In this document: positions 4,511-10,994 of the stretch, piece by piece
Layout: every line of letters starts with the position of its first letter
How positions within the stretch are numbered: the stretch's first letter is position 1
From: Candidatus Shapirobacteria bacterium
GTDB taxonomy: Bacteria; Patescibacteriota; Microgenomatia; UBA12405; UBA6130
Reading direction: 5' to 3'
Length of the DNA: 16,072 nt
Assembly (NCBI GenBank): GCA_027007615.1
Contig: JALTFB010000066.1
Coordinates: 1-16,072 of the forward strand
Program-made: the position numbers and the translations under genes
The notes under the pieces: generated by a model
Databases searched by the model: none
What the model was told of the DNA's origin: nothing
What the model saw: the letters and a program-made list of their open reading frames with translations, nothing else

Positions 4511-5672
4511 GTTTGCCTAGCCCCCCGATTAATAAGAGCGCCAGAAATCCAATGCTGAATACCAGCCACCAGTTTTGGCTGATGAGGTAAAGCCCGCCGC
4601 TGAGCGCTAAGCCGATAATCCAGCCGATATGGATAAGGAATTCGCGCCCCAGTAAGAAAACAAAAGGCTGCCGATGCGCCCGGCGGTAGGTTAAAACGCC
4701 AAAGGGCACCCAAACAAGCAGCCCGCCAAGCTGGTAAATGGCGTCAATGATGCCCAGGAGATAGGGAGTGGTGGCCAGAGCCTTGAGCAGCCAATTAAAA
4801 GCGTTAAGCTGGGAACCGGTTTTGAGCAGCTGCCGGGGATGCCGGCTGGCCCAATGGCCTATTTGCCAGGCTAACAGGATAGAAACTACCAGGGCAAAAC
4901 TGCTGATTAAACCCAGAGAAATCAATTTTCTCAGCTGGTAATAAATAAACAGCGGCCAGACAACCCCATAAAGCGCGCCTTCAATGCCGGTGCCGATGAA
5001 GGCCAGGGAGAAAGAGCGCTGGCGGTGGGTTTTGAAAAAGCGCCAGACGGCCGAGGGGCCAACCGGCTTTTCGTGATAATTATATTCGTCCCAAAAGATG
5101 GGCAAAATCGCCAGAAGCGACAGGCCGATGACCAACCACCAAAGGTAGTTGAAATTGGCTTGGCTGATAATTAAGCCTCCCAAAAGAGGGGCTAATGCCG
5201 CCGCCAGGCGGGTGAAAATACTGATGGTGCTGATTTGCTGGCCGAGGTATTTACTGCTGCCGATGCGGGTAAAGGCAAGGTGGTAGGGCAGCCAATAGAG
5301 AGGCACGAGAATGGCCAGGAAAAAGGCTGCCGGCCAGATCCAACTGAGGCTGTAATTGCCGAGAAGGAGGAATAAAAAGAAGACGATTTGGGTTATCAGC
5401 GAGAGGGCCATGGACATATCGGGGCCGATGAGGCTGATGAGTTTTGCTATTGGCCAGATAACGATAAGTTGGCAAAATACAGCCAGGAGGTAGAAAAGGA
5501 AAACAGTGCTGAGCTGGCCGCTTTTTTCTAGAATAAAAATGGGGATAAAGATGCCGCTAAGCCCTAAGGCAAATGTCCGCAGGCTGGCGTTAAAATAAAT
5601 GCCGGTCAATCCCTTGAGTCGGGGGCGGTAGTTCCAGTGGGGCAGGCTGTGGGCCGAAGCTTGTTTCAACAT
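4485..5672 (-). CDS. Major facilitator superfamily (MFS) transporter
   Basis: This 395-residue polytopic membrane protein has roughly ten to twelve hydrophobic segments. A central hydrophilic loop lies near residues 193-220 (DEYNYHEKPVGPSAVWRFFKTHRQRS) and divides it into two halves, as in MFS carriers. The first segment begins around residue 23 (TGIYFNASLRTFALGLSGIFIPIFILE). The substrate cannot be told from the sequence, but drug or metabolite efflux is common in such proteins. It is preceded by a membrane protein gene on the same strand, with a 34-base gap that contains a perfect TATAAT six bases before the ATG. It may therefore have its own, nearly leaderless, transcript. Its 3' end overlaps the start of the small basic protein gene. 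Confidence 0.85.
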   Translation of the reverse strand: MLKQASAHSLPHWNYRPRLKGLTGIYFNASLRTFALGLSGIFIPIFILEKSGQLSTVFLFYLLAVFCQLIVIWPIAKLISLIGPDMSMALSLITQIVFFLFLLLGNYSLSWIWPAAFFLAILVPLYWLPYHLAFTRIGSSKYLGQQISTISIFTRLAAALAPLLGGLIISQANFNYLWWLVIGLSLLAILPIFWDEYNYHEKPVGPSAVWRFFKTHRQRSFSLAFIGTGIEGALYGVVWPLFIYYQLRKLISLGLISSFALVVSILLAWQIGHWASRHPRQLLKTGSQLNAFNWLLKALATTPYLLGIIDAIYQLGGLLVWVPFGVLTYRRAHRQPFVFLLGREFLIHIGWIIGLALSGGLYLISQNWWLVFSIGFLALLLIGGLGKHEATARGS

Positions 5673-5678
5673 GATTTT

Positions 5679-5684
5679 ATTATA
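5679..5684 (-). promoter_or_regulatory. -10 box (TATAAT) six bases before the MFS start
   Basis: The minus strand carries a perfect TATAAT at 5684-5679, with six bases before the ATG at 5672. I found no convincing -35 at 16 to 18 bases. If used, the mRNA would be leaderless. Confidence 0.45.
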
Positions 5685-5706
5685 CTAGCATAATTTCCCC
5701 CGGCAT

Positions 5707-6486
5707 TTAACGGCTGCCGAGGAAGGAAAGGGCCACTAAAATTCCCAAGCCGACGGCGAGGTACTCGCGCAGCGTGAGGCGGAAAAGCCGGTGGCGGACG
5801 GCGGCTTGGAGGATGCCTCCCAATAAGTATGAAAAACTGATTAAATAGAGAGAAATTAAACTGACGGGAATATTCCAAAACGAAAAAGCCATTCCCAATA
5901 GGGCTATTATCCAGGCGGCGCTTAGCACAAAAGGCGCCAGCCCCCGCCAGCTTAATTCTTTTTCTTCCAGGGCGGCGGCGCTGAGAAAATAACCATAAAA
6001 GGGCAGGGTTAGAAAGAATAGCCAGAGGCCGTTTTGCCAAAAATCGAGGCGGAATGAGTAGATGAAATTATAGCTGAAGTAAAGCTCAACCAGGATAAGC
6101 AGAAAGCTGATGCTGGAGGCAGCCCGGTAGAGGGGGACAATTTTGAATTGGCCGGCAATATAGAAAATATTGCTAATGGCAATGGTGAGGTATGCTCCCA
6201 GGCTTACGGCCAGAAAAAAGAAAATCTGGCTCCACCACTGAGTTGGAAGAAGGGAATAAAAGAAGCGCAGCGATACCAGGAAACTGAGGGGTAGAAAGAG
6301 GAGCTGAAAGAGGCCGGCCAGACCGGCGCGGGGGCGGAAGAGAATAAGGAGAGGCACGCTGGCAAGAGCAAGCATTAATATGGAAATGGCTAGAAAGTGC
6401 TCGTTGTAGGGGTCGAAATACCGGCTGGTGATAAAGAAAGAGCTTAAGATAAGAGCCACTAAGCTGAATTGGCGCTGTTTACTCAT
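5707..6486 (-). CDS. Multi-pass membrane protein, function unknown
   Basis: The 259-residue protein has eight or nine hydrophobic stretches (about residues 6-21, 30-50, 55-78, 87-112, 124-145, 152-172, 182-203, 206-228 and 240-256), separated by short loops with few charges. I see no catalytic or binding motif and do not recognise the family with certainty. It resembles uncharacterised membrane proteins found beside housekeeping genes in Patescibacteria. The ATG lies three bases after the YebC stop, so it is probably co-transcribed and coupled with yebC. A TGG-rich or transporter-like signature is absent, so even transport is a guess. Confidence 0.75.
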   Translation of the reverse strand: MSKQRQFSLVALILSSFFITSRYFDPYNEHFLAISILMLALASVPLLILFRPRAGLAGLFQLLFLPLSFLVSLRFFYSLLPTQWWSQIFFFLAVSLGAYLTIAISNIFYIAGQFKIVPLYRAASSISFLLILVELYFSYNFIYSFRLDFWQNGLWLFFLTLPFYGYFLSAAALEEKELSWRGLAPFVLSAAWIIALLGMAFSFWNIPVSLISLYLISFSYLLGGILQAAVRHRLFRLTLREYLAVGLGILVALSFLGSR

Positions 6487-6489
6487 TGT

Positions 6490-7200
6490 TTAGAGAAAGT
6501 TGGTATAGACAGCTTGAACATCGTCATGGTCCCGCAATTCATCCAAAAAACGGCTAATTTGCTGCCGCTGGCGTTCATTGGTGTTTTCGAGGGGGGTTCT
6601 CGCTTCCATGGTGATGCTGCTTTTCAATAGGGTGATATTTTCTTTTTTCAGGAAATTGATGAAATCGCTTAGATAATCCGGATTGAGACTGAAGATTACT
6701 TGCTGTTTTTCTTCTTTCCAATCGTTGATTTTGGGGAAATCCATAACGGCTAAAAGTTTGTTTTCATTAAGCGGAGGCGTAATGGCTTTGGCTTGGCGGG
6801 TGAATTGGAAAGTAACCGCGCCGGGTTCAGCTAACCGACCGCCGCCGCGGCTAAAAATGTTTTTGATTTCTTGAACGCTGCGCTGGCGGTTATCGGTAGC
6901 CACATCAATAATGACGGCGACGCCGTGAGGGCCGTAACCTTCAAGGAGGAAATGGGTTAAATTTTCGGCGTGTTTTTGGCCGGCTTCGATTGCCCGGCGG
7001 ATATTCTCCTTGGGCATATTGGCCTCTTTTGCCTGTTGAATGAAAGTCCGCAATTTGGAATTGCTTTCCGGATCGGCAGATCCGCCTTCCTTAACGGCAA
7101 TAGCAATCGCCCGAGCCAGCTTGCTAAAAATCTGGCCGCGTTTTTGATCTTGGCCCTCTTTACGGTGTTTGATGTTAGCCCACTTTGAATGTCCCGACAT
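6490..7200 (-). CDS. yebC: YebC/PmpR (TACO1) family protein
   Basis: The 236-residue product has the family's hallmark start MSGHSKWANIKHRKEGQDQKR. Other family features are NMPKENIRRAIEAG (61-74), the central EGYGPHGVAVIIDVATDNRQR (87-107), IKNIFSRGGGRL (112-123) and the terminal DHDDVQAVYTNF (224-235). Length and the three-domain order are normal. The family has long been annotated as a DNA-binding regulator. More recent work on bacterial YebC and mitochondrial TACO1 supports a role in translation, helping ribosomes past proline-rich stalls. The gene has a TAAAAT box seven bases before the ATG and no Shine-Dalgarno sequence. The membrane protein gene follows three bases after its stop. Confidence 0.96.
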   Translation of the reverse strand: MSGHSKWANIKHRKEGQDQKRGQIFSKLARAIAIAVKEGGSADPESNSKLRTFIQQAKEANMPKENIRRAIEAGQKHAENLTHFLLEGYGPHGVAVIIDVATDNRQRSVQEIKNIFSRGGGRLAEPGAVTFQFTRQAKAITPPLNENKLLAVMDFPKINDWKEEKQQVIFSLNPDYLSDFINFLKKENITLLKSSITMEARTPLENTNERQRQQISRFLDELRDHDDVQAVYTNFL

Positions 7201-7207
7201 TTGCTTT

Positions 7208-7236
7208 ATTTTACACTACTAATGCGGGAAGTTAAA
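7208..7236 (-). promoter_or_regulatory. Probable yebC promoter, leaderless type
   Basis: On the minus strand, TAAAAT (7213-7208) ends seven bases before the yebC ATG. A weak -35, TTTAAC (7236-7231), lies 17 bases upstream. No ribosome binding site fits between. The gap behind the ligase gene also holds a 5-bp hairpin (7244-7248 with 7255-7259), too weak to call a terminator. Confidence 0.4.
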
Positions 7237-7293
7237 ATTTATAGTTCTTCGTTTAGAACAATGGGGACATTTGGTTAACTGGCAATTTGCCTA

Positions 7294-9066
7294 TTAGCGG
7301 TTTTCTTCTTCCTGAATTTTGAAAAGTTCGCGGATTTCGTGTAGGTTGGTAATTTCTGTCGGCGATTTATCGCGCAACCGCTGAAAGCGGGGAAAGCGAA
7401 GGGCGAATTTGCTGCTGTGGAGAGGCGATTTGCTGATAACGTCGGCGCTGATTTCCAAAACCAAACCTGGAGCGAGCCAAACATCAGGAGTGAGTTCTTT
7501 AGGGACCTGGTAGTTCTTGGGCTTTTGCCGGCTGATTAGTTTGGCTGCCCGCCGATGAAGCATTCTCCATTGTTTGTCGCTTAAGCCGGTGCCGACCTTA
7601 CTGATAGTGTAAAATTGCCCATCTTTGGGCGAATAGGTTCCCACCAACAGCGCCCCGAGCCCGAATTTTTGCCGTTTGCCGCGGCCGTAATAATAGCCCA
7701 TTAGCAAACAGTCAATGCTGTCTGCTAGCTTACCCTCCATGGCCCGTTTGAATTTTATCCAACTGAATTTGCGCTGGCCGGCGTGATATTGGCTATTGGC
7801 TTCTTTAATTAAAACACCTTCCAGCCCGCGGTTGATATAGCGGTGAAAGAGGCGTTCGGCTTTTGGTAATTTAGTCACGGCGGTTTGTGGAGTTAAGGCC
7901 AGATGGTTTTGCCGGGGATTGGCGGCAAAAATTTGCTCAAGGATTTGTCGCCGGCGATGAAACGGCTTGCGGATGAGAGTTTGGCCGTTGTAATAAAGGA
8001 TATCGAAAATAAACGCCCTAATGGGAATATCTTTGGCCGCTTGGCCGATGCCATATTTACGTTTGCGGGTGGTGGTTTCTTGGAAGGTGACAAATTTTTG
8101 TGTTTTGGGATTGAAGCCAATGGCTTCCCCGTCCAGTATGGCCGATTTCAAGGGGAGGCCGCGGCTGGCTTTGGCAACTTCCGGCAGCATGGGGGTGATA
8201 TCTTTGGTGCTGCGGGAAAAAATGCGCAGCAAAATCGGCTTTTGCTGGTTGAAAAGATTCTGTTTTATCCCCGGCGTTGGCCGGTGGTTGATATGAATCT
8301 GAACCCGAAAGCCGTCGTATTTGGGCTCCAAAAGGGCATGGCCGTTCATTCGCTCAAGAATCTTTTTTAGGCTTACCTCACGTTCGGCTAAAGCGGGCAT
8401 AATGGGAATTCCCGGCTGGGCGCTAATGGCGGTTAGCTTGGCGGCGCCCTTTTCTTTGAGCCATTTAGCCACCCGACCGATATCGGCGGAAACGTTGAAG
8501 GCATATTGGAGTTGCGGCCGAAGGCTTTTATCGCCTTTTTCAAGCCAGGAAAGGGCATCTAAAATAGTGGCGGTGGAAAAGCCGAGCCTTAATTTGCCGA
8601 TGGGAATACGAACCAAATAGCGGTTTGCTTGGGGAGAAATGGCGCGCATAAGCAGGGTCATTTTTTGCTTTTTCCGTTCTTGGCTGCCACCCCCCTTCTC
8701 TCGAGCGATGGCCAATAATTGCTGATAAATATCTGCCATTTGAGGATTTCGGGCCGGTTCCGGCCATTGTTGGCGCAATTGTTCGGCGGTGCTTCCCAAA
8801 TCGCCGCTTTGGTGAAACAGTTTTTTTATTGTCTCCGGGCGCTTATTGAAAGCGCTGGCCACAATTTGAATCATGGTTTTTTCGGCTAGGTTAAATTCTA
8901 GTCCTTGATACTTGGGCAAAAGGCGTCCTAAAACCAAATAACAAATTTTATCAATTTCTTGATGGGAAGCTTCGCTAAGTAATTTTGCCAATCTAATAGT
9001 AATTTCGTTACGGCTAGTGGTGTTTTCAATAACTTGGAGATGTTTTATAAAAGTATCGATTTTCAT
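7294..9066 (-). CDS. lig: ATP-dependent DNA ligase, archaeal/LigB type
   Basis: The 590-residue enzyme would seal DNA nicks through a lysyl-AMP intermediate. The first 230 residues match the helical DNA-binding domain of archaeal ligases. The nucleotidyltransferase motifs follow in order: I at EPKYDGF (247-253, adenylated Lys249), Ia at RIFSRS (281-286), III at ILDGEAIGF (310-318), IV at EGVLIKE (416-422) and V at WIKFK (436-440). A C-terminal OB fold ends with RFPRFQRLRDK (557-567), like motif VI. Length is that of a full archaeal DNA ligase I, and no residue looks missing. Most bacteria replicate with NAD-dependent LigA, so an ATP enzyme of this type suggests ancient transfer or a repair role. 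Its ATG follows the fic stop with no gap (TAAATG), and GGTGAG lies four bases upstream, so it is coupled to fic. Confidence 0.95.
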   Translation of the reverse strand: MKIDTFIKHLQVIENTTSRNEITIRLAKLLSEASHQEIDKICYLVLGRLLPKYQGLEFNLAEKTMIQIVASAFNKRPETIKKLFHQSGDLGSTAEQLRQQWPEPARNPQMADIYQQLLAIAREKGGGSQERKKQKMTLLMRAISPQANRYLVRIPIGKLRLGFSTATILDALSWLEKGDKSLRPQLQYAFNVSADIGRVAKWLKEKGAAKLTAISAQPGIPIMPALAEREVSLKKILERMNGHALLEPKYDGFRVQIHINHRPTPGIKQNLFNQQKPILLRIFSRSTKDITPMLPEVAKASRGLPLKSAILDGEAIGFNPKTQKFVTFQETTTRKRKYGIGQAAKDIPIRAFIFDILYYNGQTLIRKPFHRRRQILEQIFAANPRQNHLALTPQTAVTKLPKAERLFHRYINRGLEGVLIKEANSQYHAGQRKFSWIKFKRAMEGKLADSIDCLLMGYYYGRGKRQKFGLGALLVGTYSPKDGQFYTISKVGTGLSDKQWRMLHRRAAKLISRQKPKNYQVPKELTPDVWLAPGLVLEISADVISKSPLHSSKFALRFPRFQRLRDKSPTEITNLHEIRELFKIQEEENR

Positions 9067-10203
9067 TTAACTCACCAAGGTGTAATACGCCCCCTTGGTT
9101 GAGCCTTTTTTGATAACGATTTTTTGGTCGATAAGCTTTTTGAGGTCGCGCCATATTGTGTCTTCAGAAATCATAGGAAAGAGTTCTCGGGCGTCGGCAA
9201 TGCGCAGGCCGCCAAATTCGCGGATGTATTCGATCAGTTTTATTTGGCGTTCGCTGAGGGGAATTTGTTGGCCGCCCAAACGCTGGCGCAGGCGGATATC
9301 GGATGAAAGGTGTTCAACTTTTTCTTTAATGCGGCCCAGTTCGATATTGAGGGCTTGGCAGAAAAAGTTAATCCATTCGGTTAAGTCTTTTTTGGCAAGG
9401 GGAAGCTTTTGCCGGGAAACTTTTTGCAGAGTGCCGTAATAGCCTTCGGCGTTGCGGTCAAAGTATTCTTCAAGTCCGAAAAGGCCCTTGATGTTATATC
9501 TTTCAGTCATGAGGACCAGGGTAGCCATGGCCCGGGCGGAGCGGCCGTTGCCTTCGACAAAAGGATGGATGGCGACAAGGCCGTAATGGGCAATGGCCGA
9601 ACGGATGACGGGATGCAATTGGCGCGCGTCGGGATTATTTAACCAGGCGAAAAACTCGCGGATTAAAAAAGGAACCTCGACTGCCGCCGGAGGCCGGAAG
9701 ATAGTCTCGCCGGTTTTAGTGTTAACCAGCGCCACCTGGGCTTGGCGGTATTGGCCCGCTTGTTTAGCGGGAATAATTTTTTCTACCACCAATTCATGGA
9801 TACGGCGGAAAATTTCCTCGCTGTGCCGAAAAGTTGTTTGCCGATCCTGCTTAATTTTTTCGCGCGGATCTATTTTTTCGCCGGGTAGAGGCAGGTTTTC
9901 TCGATAACGCGCCAAAAGCTCTTCTAAATATTGCATGACATTGCGATAATTGATGACTTCTTGGACATCGCGGCCTTGGGCAACTACTTTTTGCCCCTCA
10001 ATAACTTTAGCCACTTCTTGGTAAGTTAGGTCGTTGCCTTCAAGCCGAGTAGCGTAATGTACAGCCTTAATAATAGCCTCTTGGCGAAATTGCTTTTCAA
10101 AAGCGGGGACTAATGGGGCCTGGTTAATGATGGCCCGGGAAGCTTCAATTTTGGCAATGTGATTAAGAATTGCCGGAGTGATTGTAAATTTGGGCTGATA
10201 CAT
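9067..10203 (-). CDS. Fic family AMP-transferase with C-terminal winged helix
   Basis: The 378-residue protein has a Fic core with the complete catalytic motif HPFVEGNGRSAR (213-224). His213 is the base, Glu217 would hold Mg and Arg221 and Arg224 would bind phosphates, so it should transfer AMP from ATP to a protein side chain. An N-terminal helix carries ATRLEGN (51-57). Glu55 fits the inhibitory-helix consensus S/T-x3-E-G/N, though the -4 position is Ala and a Thr sits at -3. Residues 315-378 (LSERQIKLIEYIREFGGLRI through SEDTIWRDLKKLIDQKIVIKKG) form a winged-helix DNA-binding domain, common in this Fic subfamily. The target is unknown. The stop abuts the DNA ligase ATG, and the gene has its own promoter within the end of the upstream gene. 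The inhibitory helix argues against a simple toxin that needs a separate antitoxin. Confidence 0.94.
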   Translation of the reverse strand: MYQPKFTITPAILNHIAKIEASRAIINQAPLVPAFEKQFRQEAIIKAVHYATRLEGNDLTYQEVAKVIEGQKVVAQGRDVQEVINYRNVMQYLEELLARYRENLPLPGEKIDPREKIKQDRQTTFRHSEEIFRRIHELVVEKIIPAKQAGQYRQAQVALVNTKTGETIFRPPAAVEVPFLIREFFAWLNNPDARQLHPVIRSAIAHYGLVAIHPFVEGNGRSARAMATLVLMTERYNIKGLFGLEEYFDRNAEGYYGTLQKVSRQKLPLAKKDLTEWINFFCQALNIELGRIKEKVEHLSSDIRLRQRLGGQQIPLSERQIKLIEYIREFGGLRIADARELFPMISEDTIWRDLKKLIDQKIVIKKGSTKGAYYTLVS

Positions 10204-10211
10204 TTTATTTC

Positions 10212-10240
10212 ATTTTACAAGTTCATGGCTAACCAATCAA
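10212..10240 (-). promoter_or_regulatory. Promoter for fic-lig inside the end of the delta' gene
   Basis: On the minus strand, TTGATT (10240-10235) is followed after 17 bases by TAAAAT (10217-10212), which overlaps the stop codon of the upstream gene. The -10 ends eight bases before the fic ATG. There is no Shine-Dalgarno sequence. Confidence 0.5.
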
Positions 10241-10862
10241 ATGCATCTTGAGGTTTTAAATTGGCCATTAGCATTTGCCGGCCGATGAGAATGGTTTTTG
10301 TTTGTTTTTGGAGCAATGGCATTCTAGCGGCTGGAGCCCGATAAAGCCGTTGTTGGCCGGCCTGCAAGAGCCGGTCAAGCAGAGCCGCCGCCGCCATCTT
10401 TTTTTGAGCTTGATTAAGAAGTCTTAAGCGGTCCTTTGGGGAGGCACTGGCGAGTTGCCGCAAAAAATTTTCCCATTCGCCAAGAGATTGCTGGCGGGGA
10501 GTTTGGCGGAGAAGCTGGCAACGGGAACGGATGGTAGGCAAAAGCTGTTGGCAATTATCGGTTTGGATTAGAATTATCGTTTGTGGTCCCGGTTCTTCAA
10601 GAATTTTCAAGAGGGCATTTTGGGCGGGAACAGTCATTTTATTCCCCTCGGCAATAGCCACTACTCGCCGGCCGCCTTGCCAGCTCTTGAGCGCTAAAAA
10701 ATGTCTTATTTCCCTGATTTGGCTAATCTTAATGGCGTTTTCAGCTTCAATTAGAAGCAAGTTGGGGTGGGATAGGCGGGGCTGCGGCAGAAGTCGCTTT
10801 ATTGTTTGCCGGAATTTCTCCGGGCTGTAATTTTCTAGAAGATAGGATCCGCTTTTGAGCAT
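10215..10862 (-). CDS. holB: DNA polymerase III delta'-like clamp-loader protein, degenerate P-loop
   Basis: The 215-residue protein is short compared with the usual 300 or more for delta'. Residues 48-118 are diagnostic: ISQIREIRHFL, then RRVVAIAEGNKMTVPAQNALLKILEEPGPQTIILIQT, then LLPTIRSRCQ, which contains the SRC sensor of clamp loader subunits. At the N-terminus SYLLENYSPEKF (6-17) lies where a YLL-GPxGxGK P-loop would be, but none of the ATP-binding residues remain. The cysteine zinc module is also absent. Delta' does not need to hydrolyse ATP in the well-studied loaders, so the protein can still be a structural clamp-loader subunit. The C-terminal domain is trimmed. The gene begins the minus-strand block, with TATAAT seven bases before its ATG. 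Confidence 0.8.
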   Translation of the reverse strand: MLKSGSYLLENYSPEKFRQTIKRLLPQPRLSHPNLLLIEAENAIKISQIREIRHFLALKSWQGGRRVVAIAEGNKMTVPAQNALLKILEEPGPQTIILIQTDNCQQLLPTIRSRCQLLRQTPRQQSLGEWENFLRQLASASPKDRLRLLNQAQKKMAAAALLDRLLQAGQQRLYRAPAARMPLLQKQTKTILIGRQMLMANLKPQDAFDWLAMNL

Positions 10863-10869
10863 TTATTCC

Positions 10870-10875
10870 ATTATA
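10870..10875 (-). promoter_or_regulatory. -10 box (TATAAT) seven bases before the delta' start
   Basis: TATAAT on the minus strand (10875-10870) is followed by GGAATAA and the ATG at 10862. I see no good -35. The same AT-rich palindrome also contains a TATAAT on the plus strand (10874-10879), so transcription in both directions is possible. Confidence 0.45.
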
Positions 10876-10890
10876 TAATATTTATCCCGG

Positions 10891-10952
10891 CGATAAGGCT
10901 TCGGCTTTTAAATCAGGAGCGGAAGCTCGATTGGAATTTTTCGCCTTTATCG
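10891..10952 (+). promoter_or_regulatory. Region with nested hairpins upstream of pilB
   Basis: CGATAAGGC (10891-10899) can pair with GCCTTTATCG (10943-10952) with one bulged base. Inside, AATC-AG-GAGC (10911-10920) pairs with GCTC-GATT (10925-10932) around a GGAA tetraloop. A competing hairpin, AAGGC-TTCG-GCTTT (10895-10908), ends in a short T run. If transcription started upstream this could be a leader switch. If the promoter at 10960-10988 is the real one, the region is not transcribed with pilB. Confidence 0.25.
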
Positions 10953-10959
10953 ATGGGTG

Positions 10960-10988
10960 TTGCAAGGAGGAGAATTTTTTGGAATAAT
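10960..10988 (+). promoter_or_regulatory. Promoter for the type IV pilus genes, leaderless type
   Basis: TTGCAA (10960-10965, the same -35 as gyrB) is followed after exactly 17 bases by AATAAT (10983-10988, five of six). The -10 ends six bases before the pilB ATG at 10995. An AGGAGG at 10965-10970 lies in the spacer, 24 bases from the ATG, too far to act as its Shine-Dalgarno sequence. Confidence 0.5.
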
Positions 10989-10994
10989 GGAATA

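Noticed and set aside
5666..6040. Minus-strand frame of 124 codons overlapping the membrane protein gene
   Set aside because: It lies in a different frame of the long hydrophobic gene 5707-6486 and its product is Arg/Pro-rich nonsense typical of shadow frames.
7903..8370. Plus-strand frame of 155 codons
   Set aside because: It is antisense to the catalytic core of the DNA ligase (motifs I to III), which is clearly the real gene.
9067..10203. Fic as a classic toxin with a separate antitoxin
   Set aside because: The Fic has its own inhibitory-type helix (Glu55) and no small antitoxin gene is adjacent. It is better described as a regulated AMPylase.
10953..10994. Upstream ATG for pilB at 10953
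   Set aside because: The extension reads through AGGAGG and the putative promoter, gives an improbable peptide and has no ribosome binding site. The start at 10995 matches the family N-terminus. A two-codon frame (ATG GAA TAA at 10987) overlapping that start is probably chance.
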